A stretch of 64,000 bases of DNA. Origin: QIJE01 sp048541835. Its GTDB lineage: Bacteria > SZUA-79 > Acidulodesulfobacterales > Acidulodesulfobacteraceae. The notes beneath the pieces are model-generated. The model searched no databases. It was not told where the DNA came from and worked only from the letters and a program-made list of their open reading frames with translations. The DNA is taken from positions 496,001 to 560,000 of the forward strand of contig NZ_JBLEOY010000001.1 of NCBI RefSeq assembly GCF_048541835.1, in the 5' to 3' direction. Shown here piece after piece: positions 44,457 to 53,628 of the stretch. Made by a program: the position numbers and the translations under genes. Positions within the stretch are counted from its first letter, which is position 1. Each line of letters opens with the position of its first letter.

Positions 44457-45344
44457 TTAATTATTTAGGTAATCGCTCATTATTTTTATAATATACCTGC
44501 CGTAACTGCTTTTAACATATTTTTTAGACAATTCTTTCAAACCGTCAAGTGTAATATAATCCATTTTATATGCGATTTCTTCTATACAGCCTATTTTGAG
44601 CCCTTGCCTCTTTTCCAGCATTTCTACGAATTTAGAGGCATCCATTAAACTTTCCGGCGTTCCGGTATCAAGCCATGCATACCCCCTGCCGAGAGTCACC
44701 ACTTTTAGGTTTCCGTCTCTTAGGTACGTATTGTTTATATCGGTTATTTCAAGTTCCCCTCTTTTCGACGGTTTTAAAGTTTTAGCTATATCTACCGCTC
44801 TTTTATCGTAAAAATAAACACCCGTAACGGCATAATTAGATTTAGGGCTTTCGGGTTTTTCTTCTATCGACAAAATTTCTCCGGCACCGTCTATTTCTAT
44901 AACCCCGTATCTTTGAGGGTCTTCGACGTAATATGCAAATATGACGCCTCCGCTTTTTTGTTTTACGATGTTTTTAGCATAATTAAACTTTTCAGAAATA
45001 CCGTGTCCGTAAAAGATATTATCGCCTAAAATCAGGCAAACATCGTCTTTTCCTATAAAGTTTTCTCCAATTATAAATGCCTCCGCTAACCCGCCCGGCG
45101 ATAATTGCTCCTTATAATTTATATTAATTCCGATATCGCTTCCATCCCCCAACATTGCCTCAAATTTATCCATGTCTGACGGTACAGCGATTATTAAAAC
45201 ATCCCTTATGCCGGCAAGCATAAGAGTCGATAGGGGGTAATAAATCATGGGCTTATCGTAAACGGGCAAAAGCTGCTTGCAAACGCTCAAAGTTATAGGA
45301 TAAAGCCTTGTCCCGCTGCCACCCGCAAGAATTATACCTTTCAT
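44457..45344 (-). CDS. rfbA: Glucose-1-phosphate thymidylyltransferase
   Basis: 295 residues, normal for RmlA/RfbA. The N-terminal GGSGTRLYPIT (8-18) binds nucleotide, and KQLLPVYDKPMIYYPLSTLM and LGDNIFYGHG are characteristic of the family. It makes dTDP-glucose from dTTP and glucose-1-phosphate. The usual partners rfbB, rfbC and rfbD are not in the window. It starts 71 bases from the divergent methyltransferase gene. Confidence 0.95.
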   Translation of the reverse strand: MKGIILAGGSGTRLYPITLSVCKQLLPVYDKPMIYYPLSTLMLAGIRDVLIIAVPSDMDKFEAMLGDGSDIGININYKEQLSPGGLAEAFIIGENFIGKDDVCLILGDNIFYGHGISEKFNYAKNIVKQKSGGVIFAYYVEDPQRYGVIEIDGAGEILSIEEKPESPKSNYAVTGVYFYDKRAVDIAKTLKPSKRGELEITDINNTYLRDGNLKVVTLGRGYAWLDTGTPESLMDASKFVEMLEKRQGLKIGCIEEIAYKMDYITLDGLKELSKKYVKSSYGRYIIKIMSDYLNN

Positions 45345-45415
45345 ATTTTATATACGGTTTATTATTATTTTTACTACACGAGTTTTTATATTATAATATA
45401 ATGACATAAAAAACA

Positions 45416-46702
45416 ATGAAAATAATAAATATAGATTCGTTAGCATATGGGGGATATGGGGTCGGAAGAATTGATTCCAAGGTTATATTCGTAAGCCATG
45501 CGTGTCCAGGAGATACCCTTAAGATAGATGTTTACGATGAACGCAAGAGATATGCATTCGGCAGAATTATAGAAATCATAACCCCGACGCCTAAGAGGAT
45601 TGCCCCGGTATGTAAATACTTCGGCATTTGCGGGGGATGTAACTACCTTAACATATCCTACGAAGAGGAGCTTTTATGGAAAGAGGAGATTTTTCGAACC
45701 GAATTTAAAAAAATCTTTAAAAATATAATTAATATTAAAGATATTAAATTGATACATGATTTTGAAGGCAGTAATTGTCTTAAATACAGGCAAAAAATAG
45801 GATTAAAAATCTTTCCTCCCTTTATCGGATTTTATCAAAGATCATCCCATCATATCGTAGATACGGAATATTGCTATCTTGCAAAAGAAAGCCTCAATGA
45901 GATGTTGAAAAATATGAGGGGGCTGCTCTTAAGCGATAATTATAAAAACACCCTGCTAAATAAGGCGACGAAGATAACACTGACGGATGCCGGGGTAAAA
46001 AACATAACCTTGGATTTAAATAATGACATGAAAAACTACGATGAGGTCTCAAGGGATATAATGGATAAAACCGGTGCGGATAATATTTTCTTTGAATCTC
46101 CCGACAAAATAATCGCGAGACATAAAGAATCATCACGCAATTATTTTATTTTGAAAGATAAAAAATTTGCATATGCCCTCCCCTCCTTCATTCAGGTAAA
46201 CGAAGAACAGAACAGAAACATAATAAGCATAATCACCGGATATATTGAAAGCAGGGGGATTAACTTTAAGAACATCTTAGATTTATATTGCGGATATGGA
46301 AATATTACCCTTTTTTTGGCAGCTTACGCAAAAACGGTTACGGGGGTCGAAGCAAATAGCTTTTCGATCAAACTCGGAGAAAAAAATCTTAAATTAAACG
46401 ATATTAAAAATATCAATTTTATAATGTCGGACGTCATTAATTTTGTAGAAAAGGCCAATAAGAAAATGACCGGTTTTGACCTTATCGTTCTCGATCCGCC
46501 AAAAGCCGGAATCAAAGGTTTAGTACCTAAAATAGCGAAATTGAATCCGAATTTCGTAATATACGTTTCGTGTGATACCGTTACACTTTTAAGAGATTTA
46601 AGGGCATTTGTGAAAACGGGGTATACTCTGGAGCAAATAAATTTGATAGATATGTTTCCGAGAACATATCATATGGAACATATAGCATTTTTAAGCAAAT
46701 AA
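45416..46702 (+). CDS. rlmD: 23S rRNA (uracil-5-)-methyltransferase, RlmD/RumA-like
   Basis: 428 residues. An N-terminal TRAM domain (about 1-55) is followed by iron-sulfur cysteines Cys66, Cys72 and Cys75 (C-x5-C-x2-C). The SAM site ILDLYCGYGNI is near residue 290, and the catalytic Cys lies in VIYVSCDTVTLLRDL near the C-terminus. This is the TrmA/RlmD family that makes 5-methyluridine in RNA. The exact target cannot be told from sequence alone. There is no Shine-Dalgarno sequence, and a TATAAT pair lies only about 15-25 bases before ATG, so the message may be nearly leaderless. Confidence 0.9.
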   Translation: MKIINIDSLAYGGYGVGRIDSKVIFVSHACPGDTLKIDVYDERKRYAFGRIIEIITPTPKRIAPVCKYFGICGGCNYLNISYEEELLWKEEIFRTEFKKIFKNIINIKDIKLIHDFEGSNCLKYRQKIGLKIFPPFIGFYQRSSHHIVDTEYCYLAKESLNEMLKNMRGLLLSDNYKNTLLNKATKITLTDAGVKNITLDLNNDMKNYDEVSRDIMDKTGADNIFFESPDKIIARHKESSRNYFILKDKKFAYALPSFIQVNEEQNRNIISIITGYIESRGINFKNILDLYCGYGNITLFLAAYAKTVTGVEANSFSIKLGEKNLKLNDIKNINFIMSDVINFVEKANKKMTGFDLIVLDPPKAGIKGLVPKIAKLNPNFVIYVSCDTVTLLRDLRAFVKTGYTLEQINLIDMFPRTYHMEHIAFLSK

Positions 46703-46714
46703 ATTCCCGCCGAA

Positions 46715-46909
46715 TCAAACCGCTTTTATAACTTTACCCGCCTTAATACACTTTGCGCAGACCTTAACCTTCTTATTTCCACCTTTGGAAATAACAGCTT
46801 TAACGATATGCAAATTAGGAAGCGACACCTTTTTAGTCTTGTTATTGGCATGCGATACCTTGTTACCGTATTGGATACCCTTTCCGCAAATGCTGCAAAC
46901 TCTCGACAT
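46715..46909 (-). CDS. rpmB: 50S ribosomal protein L28
   Basis: 64 residues. It begins MSRVCSICGKG and keeps both zinc-ribbon Cys pairs (Cys5/Cys8 and Cys51/Cys54), so this is the zinc-containing form. It carries its own strong promoter just after spoT, and a GAGGGG ribosome-binding site. The gene converges on the methyltransferase gene 12 bases away. Confidence 0.96.
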   Translation of the reverse strand: MSRVCSICGKGIQYGNKVSHANNKTKKVSLPNLHIVKAVISKGGNKKVKVCAKCIKAGKVIKAV

Positions 46910-46971
46910 GTTAATATTCCCCTCTTGTTCAAAAATAAGTATAAAATGCTATTACTTTAAACGACCCGTTA

Positions 46972-47000
46972 ATTGTATTATTTAATTAGTAAATTGTCAA
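46972..47000 (-). promoter_or_regulatory. Promoter of rpmB
   Basis: On the minus strand, perfect TTGACA (47000-46995) and TACAAT (46977-46972) are exactly 17 bases apart, the best sigma-70 match I found in the window. Transcription would start near 46965, about 55 bases before rpmB. The -35 box lies 18 bases past the spoT stop codon. Confidence 0.75.
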
Positions 47001-47017
47001 CACCCCTACGACTTTCC

Positions 47018-49303
47018 TTATCCCGTCACTCTGTTGACCTTTATCACGCCCTTAATCGATTTTATTCCGTTTAGGATTAATTCTACCTGCTTGTCGTTTT
47101 TAACCTCTATATCGAACAAGTGAATAGCCCTTTCGTCTTTAACAGTCCTGACCTGTACTTTGGAAATATTAGCTCCTTTTTCTGAAATCAAAGAGGTTAT
47201 GCCGGCCAAAATCCCTTTCTTATCGCTGGTAATAATCTTTATCTTCGTTTCAAAAAACTCCTGATTAGACGACGGTTGTTCTAAAGCCTTTTTCCAATCA
47301 ACTTGTATGAATCTACTCTCATCCATGCCAATTATATTTTTACAATCCGTTTTATGAATTATGACCCCACGTCCCTTTGAAATAAATCCGAGTATATTGT
47401 CCCCCGGGATAGGATGACAGCAACCCGCTAATTTGTAAAGTAAATCCCCGTCGAAAGAGGACACGATAGCCCCATTTCCGCTGAAAATTCCGGCAGTGCC
47501 TCTCCCTGTGCCGGGTTTTATCCTTCTGATTATTTTATTTATTACGCTGCCGGTAGTCTTGGTAATCAGCGATAATTTATTTCTCTTTTTATAACCGGGT
47601 ATAACCATCGAGAATATATAGGAAGGGGCATATTTTCCATAGCCTATTCCGGCAAACAAATCGTCGTCGGTTTTAAGCGAAAGTTTTTGCAATGATTGAT
47701 TTACCAGCTCTTTAAAACTAATTGTCTTATTGTTAACCTTCTTAAATTCTCTTTCTAAATTTTCTCTTCCGGAGACGATACTCTCGTCTCTTTCCGTCTG
47801 CCTTATGTAACTTCTTATTTTTGATATCGCCTTTGAAGATTTGACGTATCCCAACCAGTCTCTTGAAGGATAATGGCCTTCCTTTGTAATAATTTCTACT
47901 ATATCTCCATTAGAAAGTTTATGCTTCAACGGAACGATAACACCATTAACAATCGCACTAGTAGCTTTATCGCCGATCTCGGTATGAATGGAATACGCAA
48001 AGTCAACCGGCGTAGAATCCTTAGGGAGGGCGATAACCTTCCCGTTTGGCGTAAAGACATAAACTTCATCCTGAAAAAGGTCTATCTTTACGCTGTCTAA
48101 AAACTCATGAGGGTCTTTAAGCTCTCTCTGGTATTCTACAAGCTGTCTTAACCAGTTGAACCGGTCTAAATCTTGTTTTTCTACGGGCATATCTTCTTTG
48201 TACTTCCAGTGAGCGGCTATACCGAATTCATCGATAAAGTGCATCTGCTTGGTCCTTATCTGAATCTCTACCCTCATTCCCTCCGGTCCGATTACCGTGG
48301 TATGCAAAGAACGATATAAATTTGCCTTGGGCATTGCGATATAGTCTTTAATTCTGCCCGAAATAGGTTTCCATATAGAATGGACTATACCTAATGCTTC
48401 ATAGCACTCCGTTTCGGTATTGACTATGATTCTTAATGCTAATAAGTCGTAAATATCCTCAAAACTGACGTGCTGTCCTATCATTTTTTTGTAAATACTG
48501 TAAAAATGCTTGGGTCTCCCGTAAATCTCGGCTTTAAGTTTGTGTTTTTTTAAATTTGCCATAAGAATATCGGATACCTTTTCGATATACTTCTCTCTCT
48601 CTATCCTTTTTTTATTTACCTTAAATGTTAAATCCTTATAACTTTCGGAATTTAAATATTTAAAAGACAAGTCTTCCAATTCGCTTTTGATAAAGAAAAT
48701 TCCGAGCCTGTTGGCAAGCGGGGCATAAATATCCAATGTTTCCTGCGCTATTTTAATCTGCTTATCCCTCGGCAAAAAATTCAAGGTTCGTAAATTATGA
48801 AGTCTATCGGCAAGCTTTATAACGATGACCCTGATATCCTTCGCCATCGCTACTATCATTTTTCTTATATTTTCCGCCTCAAGCTCTTCGGAACTCTTAA
48901 AAGACAACTTGCCGAGTTTGGTCAACCCGCCCACTATAAACGCGGTCTCCTCTCCAAACTCTCGCTTTATGTCTTCCAATGTAGTCAAGGTATCCTCGAC
49001 GGTGTCGTGAAGCAGTGCCGCAACAACCGAGGGACAGTCCATTCTTAAGCCGGCAACGATAGCCGCAACCTCTATCGGATGCGTTAGATAAGGCTCTCCC
49101 GAGAACCTTTTTTGTCCATGATGTACCTTTTTAGAAAAATTATAGGCTTTTTTAAACAGCTTGAACCTCTCGCCGTGTATTTCTTCTATAACCACGTCGT
49201 CCATGCTATTTATGTTGCTTCTAAAAAGTTCTATGAGGCTATTTAGCGAAAGAAAATCGCCGGAGGGGTTGATAACGGTAACAAACTTTTCATCCGGGTC
49301 CAT
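47018..49303 (-). CDS. spoT: Bifunctional (p)ppGpp synthetase/hydrolase (RelA/SpoT homologue)
   Basis: 761 residues with the full long-RSH order. An HD hydrolase domain (about 50-200) has His75, His99-Asp100 and the ED of HDTVEDT. The synthetase domain (about 240-360) has YRSLHTTVIGP and EIQIRT. A TGS domain (DEVYVFTPNGKVIALP) is near 410-470, and an ACT domain closes the protein from about 690. An intact HD site indicates that it can both make and degrade ppGpp. It follows rpoZ by two bases in a remA-gmk-rpoZ-spoT run. Confidence 0.96.
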   Translation of the reverse strand: MDPDEKFVTVINPSGDFLSLNSLIELFRSNINSMDDVVIEEIHGERFKLFKKAYNFSKKVHHGQKRFSGEPYLTHPIEVAAIVAGLRMDCPSVVAALLHDTVEDTLTTLEDIKREFGEETAFIVGGLTKLGKLSFKSSEELEAENIRKMIVAMAKDIRVIVIKLADRLHNLRTLNFLPRDKQIKIAQETLDIYAPLANRLGIFFIKSELEDLSFKYLNSESYKDLTFKVNKKRIEREKYIEKVSDILMANLKKHKLKAEIYGRPKHFYSIYKKMIGQHVSFEDIYDLLALRIIVNTETECYEALGIVHSIWKPISGRIKDYIAMPKANLYRSLHTTVIGPEGMRVEIQIRTKQMHFIDEFGIAAHWKYKEDMPVEKQDLDRFNWLRQLVEYQRELKDPHEFLDSVKIDLFQDEVYVFTPNGKVIALPKDSTPVDFAYSIHTEIGDKATSAIVNGVIVPLKHKLSNGDIVEIITKEGHYPSRDWLGYVKSSKAISKIRSYIRQTERDESIVSGRENLEREFKKVNNKTISFKELVNQSLQKLSLKTDDDLFAGIGYGKYAPSYIFSMVIPGYKKRNKLSLITKTTGSVINKIIRRIKPGTGRGTAGIFSGNGAIVSSFDGDLLYKLAGCCHPIPGDNILGFISKGRGVIIHKTDCKNIIGMDESRFIQVDWKKALEQPSSNQEFFETKIKIITSDKKGILAGITSLISEKGANISKVQVRTVKDERAIHLFDIEVKNDKQVELILNGIKSIKGVIKVNRVTG

Positions 49304-49305
49304 AA

Positions 49306-49500
49306 CTATTTGATTTTTTGTTTTACGCCGACATAGCCTCTCGCTATCTCCCTTAGGGCAATAACTATAGGTTTATTTTTGCTGTCTATTTTAGGCTCTG
49401 CACCCTCCATAATCTGCCTCGCTCTTTTTGCCGCTATTATTACGAGTGCAAACCTATTTTCTACGTTTACTAAGCAATCCTCAATGGTAACTCTTGCCAT
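49306..49500 (-). CDS. rpoZ: RNA polymerase omega subunit
   Basis: 64 residues, starting MARVTIEDCLVNVENRFALV, with the family core IAAKRARQI near 22-30. Omega helps assemble beta' and forms part of the ppGpp site of RNA polymerase in proteobacteria. It sits between gmk and spoT, the conserved order. Confidence 0.95.
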   Translation of the reverse strand: MARVTIEDCLVNVENRFALVIIAAKRARQIMEGAEPKIDSKNKPIVIALREIARGYVGVKQKIK

Positions 49501-49526
49501 TTAACAGTTTCTCCTCTAATTTGATT

Positions 49527-50153
49527 TTAATCTAACTTAAATTTATTCCTGCATCTCTCGGCAATAACTATAGATTTTAATTTTAAATATGCCTCGTCTA
49601 AGTCATCGTTTGTAATAATATAATCGTAAATGCCGCTCTTTTTAACCTCCACGCCGGCAATATTTATCCTGCGGCTCAATTCTTCTTCGCTCATGCCCCC
49701 CCTTTTTAGCAGCCTTGTCTGCAGGTCGCTATATGACGGAGGGGTTATAAATACGGTAACTAATCTATTTGCATTTTTAATACCCCTGTAAATCTTAATC
49801 AGCCTCTCGACTCCCTGAACATCTATCTCCAACAATATATCGAATAAGGAGTTATTATCTGCAACAACCGACTTATACGCCGTACCGTATCTTTTTCCGA
49901 ATATATTTGCCCATTCTATAAACTCGCCTTCCTTTATCATTTTATCAAATTCCGCGTCATTAATAAAATAATAACTTACTCCGTCTTTTTCCCCCTTCCT
50001 TTTAGTTCTCGTAGTATAAGAAACACTCGGCTTTATATTGCCGAATTCTACGGAAAGCATGCTGCAAAGAGTGGTTTTACCCGTACCGGACGGAGCAGAC
50101 ACCGCAAAAACCAAACCCTTGGGCTTGCCGTTAAGATGTAAAATCTCATCCAT
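49527..50153 (-). CDS. gmk: Guanylate kinase
   Basis: 208 residues from ATG at 50153, chosen because GAGGA lies about ten bases upstream and the length matches the family. An in-frame TTG at 50180 directly abuts remA but has no ribosome-binding site. The P-loop APSGTGKTT is at 20-28, SYTTRTKRKGEKDGVSYYF binds GMP, and EIDVQG follows. It converts GMP to GDP, a step toward the GTP used for ppGpp synthesis by the nearby spoT. Confidence 0.95.
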   Translation of the reverse strand: MDEILHLNGKPKGLVFAVSAPSGTGKTTLCSMLSVEFGNIKPSVSYTTRTKRKGEKDGVSYYFINDAEFDKMIKEGEFIEWANIFGKRYGTAYKSVVADNNSLFDILLEIDVQGVERLIKIYRGIKNANRLVTVFITPPSYSDLQTRLLKRGGMSEEELSRRINIAGVEVKKSGIYDYIITNDDLDEAYLKLKSIVIAERCRNKFKLD

Positions 50154-50180
50154 AAATAATTTTTCCTCATATTCCGGCAA

Positions 50181-50441
50181 TTAATCTTTATCTTCCATTC
50201 TCGTAATAATAGTGGCCGAGTTTAGTGCCGAAAGCACGATATGTCCTGAATCCGTGATTATAACGGACCTTGTCTTCCTGCCCTCGGTAGCATCTATTAA
50301 ACGGTTATCATCTCTTGCAGTTTCCCTAAGTCGTTTAATGGGAGACGACCCTGAAGATACGACGGCTACAACCCTGTTTCTCGATACTACGTTTCCAAAC
50401 CCTATCTTAATAAACATTGGTACTTTCATATTTTTACTCAT
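50181..50441 (-). CDS. remA: RemA/DUF370 family DNA-binding regulator
   Basis: 86 residues with the DUF370 core IGFGNVVSRNRVVAVVSSGSSPIKR and IDATEGRKTRSVIITDSGHIVLSAL. In Bacillus, RemA is an octameric-ring DNA-binding protein that activates biofilm matrix genes. In other phyla it is found beside gmk, as here, with unknown targets. The true start may be Met5 or Met9. It lies between the heptose kinase gene and gmk. Confidence 0.9.
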   Translation of the reverse strand: MSKNMKVPMFIKIGFGNVVSRNRVVAVVSSGSSPIKRLRETARDDNRLIDATEGRKTRSVIITDSGHIVLSALNSATIITRMEDKD

Positions 50442-50465
50442 CCCTTGCTTAACCTCTACCGATGA

Positions 50466-51467
50466 CTATTCCGACGCTAAAAGACCGATAAGTTCATCCG
50501 CCCCGACCGCATATGTACCAAGCTGAGACACCGCTATGCTTGCGGCTGCGTTAGCAATATAACAGGCATTAAAAATACCCGCCCCGACACTCTGCGCCAC
50601 CGTAAGGGTAGAAATAACGGTATCTCCGGCACCGGTTACGTCGTAAACGTCTTTTGCCCGGGCTCTCAAATGAAGAGGACTATCGCTGCCGGAGAAAAGA
50701 GACATACCAGCCTCCCCTCTCGTTATAAGCAAATAATCCGGCTTCACTTTTTTGATCATTATTTTGCTTGCCTTTTCGAGAGTCCTATCGTCTTCTATTT
50801 TGACTCCGGAACAACCGGAAGCCTCATTTATATTAGGCGTCAATATGGAAACATTCTTATAAAACTTAAAATTTTCGATTTTCGGGTCAAGCGCTATAAA
50901 TTTATTTTTATCTCTTAAAAGGTTTACTAAGGAAGAGAAAAATTTACTTTCTATAAGCCCTTTGCCGTAATCGGATATTATGACGGCGTCTATATCGTCG
51001 ATTATTTGCTTAATGCCGGTCAATAGCGTTTTGTAAACCCTGCCGGTAAACTTTCCATTATCTTCCTTGTCAAATCTAACAATTTGCTGATTGTGCGCAA
51101 TTACTCTCGTTTTTATAATAGTTTGAAAACTATTTAATGTCAATATGAAAGATGAATTTATGTTACCTACATTAACCAATCGTTTTAACTCATCCCCGTT
51201 ATAATCGTCTCCCACTACCCCCGCTATATAGACTGAGGCACCGAGCTTGGCTACGTTCTTTGCGACATTTGCCGCCCCGCCCGGCATCAGTTTTTCATAT
51301 TTGACGTTAACGACCGGAACCGGCGCTTCAGGCGATATTCTGCTTACGTTCCCGTAAACAAAATGATCGACTAAAATGTCTCCCACTACAAGTATTCTTG
51401 CTTTATTGAACCTTTTTACTATGCTTAATGGATTTCCGCCGCTATAGTTGTTATTGTCGTTAGTCAT
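50466..51467 (-). CDS. rfaE1: D-glycero-beta-D-manno-heptose-7-phosphate kinase (RfaE1/HldE kinase domain)
   Basis: 333 residues, a PfkB/ribokinase-fold kinase with PGGAANVAKNVAKLGA near residue 57 and the C-terminal anion hole VTGAGDTVIST. It matches the kinase half of HldE. The nucleotidyltransferase half is absent, as in organisms with separate RfaE1 and RfaE2. It makes heptose-1,7-bisphosphate for ADP-heptose used by the GT9 heptosyltransferases upstream. gmhA, gmhB, rfaE2 and hldD are not in the window. Confidence 0.93.
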   Translation of the reverse strand: MTNDNNNYSGGNPLSIVKRFNKARILVVGDILVDHFVYGNVSRISPEAPVPVVNVKYEKLMPGGAANVAKNVAKLGASVYIAGVVGDDYNGDELKRLVNVGNINSSFILTLNSFQTIIKTRVIAHNQQIVRFDKEDNGKFTGRVYKTLLTGIKQIIDDIDAVIISDYGKGLIESKFFSSLVNLLRDKNKFIALDPKIENFKFYKNVSILTPNINEASGCSGVKIEDDRTLEKASKIMIKKVKPDYLLITRGEAGMSLFSGSDSPLHLRARAKDVYDVTGAGDTVISTLTVAQSVGAGIFNACYIANAAASIAVSQLGTYAVGADELIGLLASE

Positions 51468-51497
51468 ATCTGCGTTTTAATATATAATTAAATTATT

Positions 51498-52628
51498 TTA
51501 AGGCGACGATGCGGATGTAAAAGATTGAAACAGTTTAAGCGTTTTATCCGCGCAAATGTTTATGTTAAATCTTTCCGCTATTGTTTTTCTGGCCTCTTTA
51601 CCCATTGCTATGGCATGATCTCCACTATTATACACGGAAATCAACTTTTGATAAATAGCGGCTGCATCACCCCTTTTTACGATAAAACCGCTCTTTCCGT
51701 CTTCGACAACCTCCGGCATACCTCCTGCATCGGACGCTATTACCGTCTTTTCCATGGCCATAGCCTCCAACAGGGAAAGCGGCAATCCTTCCTTTAAGGA
51801 CGGGAAAACCACTACATCAAGTTCGTTCAAAAAGGGAACGAGGCTTGCCCCGACAAAGCCCAAGAAATATACCGAATCGTAAATATCTAAATCCTTAGCC
51901 TTTTTTATAAGATTATCTTTTAAAATACCGGTCCCCGCAATAAAAAACTTGGCTTCCGGTATTTCGTTTAAAACGGATCTTGCGGCGTCTAAAAATATCC
52001 CCACCCCTTTTTCACGGGAAAGTCTTGCAATAATGCCCACGTTAAACCTGTTTTTACGATTATCGCCGGCTATAGCCGTGCCTAAATCGTCATTAATTAC
52101 GCTTTCTTTTTTTAAAAGACCTTCTGTGTCCGGACTAAATTTTTCGATATCGATACCGTTATGTATAACTACAAGGCTTTTACTGCTCATCCCCTGTGAT
52201 AAAAGATTTTCTCTCACGGCATCGGATACACATATTACCAGACCGGCATACCTATATTGAGATTTTTTATTAAGCCCGTGAGCGGTTGAAATAGATTTAG
52301 TTCCGGAAACTTTTGCGGCTAATGCTCCGGCAATATTTGCCTTAGACAAATGAGTATGTATTATATCAAATTTATTTTGTTTAATAAAACATGCAATCTT
52401 CAATATTGCAATAGGATTATATTTAAAATTGATGTTTAAAATCTTAAACGGTATGTCGCTTTTACTCAAAAACTCAAATATTGATAAAACGGATTTTTTA
52501 TTAATTCCGGCATTAGAGGACAGAATAAAAACTTCATGCCCGTTTTCAACAAACTTTTTAGATAAATTCAGCACGTAATTTTCCGCCCCGCCTATATTTG
52601 ACGGAGTAACAATCTCAAGAATTTTCAT
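51498..52628 (-). CDS. Glycosyltransferase family 4 (GT-B)
   Basis: 376 residues. The N-terminal GGAENYVLNLSKKF is the acceptor-side motif. The C-terminal donor domain has FNVGIIARLSREKGVGIFLDA and PSLKEGLPLSLLEAMAMEKTVIAS, the EX7E motif of retaining GT4 enzymes. It is probably cytosolic and adds a hexose or similar sugar to LPS core or a surface polysaccharide. Donor and acceptor are unknown. It lies in the glycan block between the GT2-like enzyme and the heptose kinase. Confidence 0.88.
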   Translation of the reverse strand: MKILEIVTPSNIGGAENYVLNLSKKFVENGHEVFILSSNAGINKKSVLSIFEFLSKSDIPFKILNINFKYNPIAILKIACFIKQNKFDIIHTHLSKANIAGALAAKVSGTKSISTAHGLNKKSQYRYAGLVICVSDAVRENLLSQGMSSKSLVVIHNGIDIEKFSPDTEGLLKKESVINDDLGTAIAGDNRKNRFNVGIIARLSREKGVGIFLDAARSVLNEIPEAKFFIAGTGILKDNLIKKAKDLDIYDSVYFLGFVGASLVPFLNELDVVVFPSLKEGLPLSLLEAMAMEKTVIASDAGGMPEVVEDGKSGFIVKRGDAAAIYQKLISVYNSGDHAIAMGKEARKTIAERFNINICADKTLKLFQSFTSASSP

Positions 52629-52653
52629 TTTCTATTAATTTATCAATTATTAG

Positions 52654-53628
52654 TCAATCTCCGGTCTTTTTTATTTTATCTAATTTCAAAAAAACCCTTA
52701 TCTTTTTTACCGCATTTGAAGTTTCGTTAATCGCATCCTTAACCAATTTATAGATAATCATTCTAAAAAACTGAGAAATACCTCTTTTCTCCCGCATAAA
52801 TGTCTTAAAGTCGTCTACATCCCAATCCTGTTTTGAGGCAAGACCCCTAAAAGAAAACGGATGAAATTCTAAATCTTTTTTGTCAATGCGTTCAAGCCAT
52901 CCGAAATCGGAATATATATATTTATCGACACGCGGGTCATAATTGGAAACCCAATTTTTTAATTTATTTATTATTCTTAAATTATAAAGTTTTTCCATCT
53001 CCCTATCTTTTTTGTACATATCGGCAGGGTTCTTAGCCCTGCCGTAATGGTACATATTGGCGCCGATAGATACGGCATTTTTATTTTCAATATTTATTTT
53101 GACACCGTTTATATCTTTAAATCCCATCGCATCTCCCCATGAATAAACCGTTCCGTCATTTCTTATAATGCGAACCTCCTTATCATAAAAGAATTTTTTC
53201 TCTGATTTTTTCGCATAGGAAAAATACCCGCCGAAAAAATGAATGTAATCAAAAACAAACCCTTTTACATCTTTATTGCCCATATTGTCTTCAAGAATCT
53301 TCGCTATCTTTGCATAATCCCGTTCATGAATTCCTTCATCGCACTGAACATATAAACCATAATCGCCGGTAATATTTTTGATGGCGATATTAGTTTTTTC
53401 AGACATAATGCTGCCGCTCTTTTTTTTAACCTCCCAGTCTGAATCTATCAGTTTAATCTTCGGATTTTTCTCTTGTAACCTTTCAAGTTCAAGACGGGTA
53501 TTATCTTGACCCTCGCACGCTACGACGACAAATTCGTCCACTAACGGGAGTGCCGACATTATCGACTCCCTGAAGGGATACCCCATCAAAACTCCGTTCC
53601 TGATGAAAGTAAAACCGGATATTCTCAT
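52654..53628 (-). CDS. GT2-like glycosyltransferase
   Basis: 324 residues. The N-terminus ISGFTFIRNGVLMGYPFRESI and LVDEFVVVACEGQDNT show a GT-A fold, and the metal-site region is YVQCDEGIHERD, an unusual variant of the DXD motif. Similar proteins occur in LPS and surface-glycan clusters and are annotated as glycosyltransferases. Its start overlaps the GT9 stop by four bases (ATGA), so translation is coupled. The basic C-terminal segment may contact the membrane. Confidence 0.75.
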   Translation of the reverse strand: MRISGFTFIRNGVLMGYPFRESIMSALPLVDEFVVVACEGQDNTRLELERLQEKNPKIKLIDSDWEVKKKSGSIMSEKTNIAIKNITGDYGLYVQCDEGIHERDYAKIAKILEDNMGNKDVKGFVFDYIHFFGGYFSYAKKSEKKFFYDKEVRIIRNDGTVYSWGDAMGFKDINGVKINIENKNAVSIGANMYHYGRAKNPADMYKKDREMEKLYNLRIINKLKNWVSNYDPRVDKYIYSDFGWLERIDKKDLEFHPFSFRGLASKQDWDVDDFKTFMREKRGISQFFRMIIYKLVKDAINETSNAVKKIRVFLKLDKIKKTGD

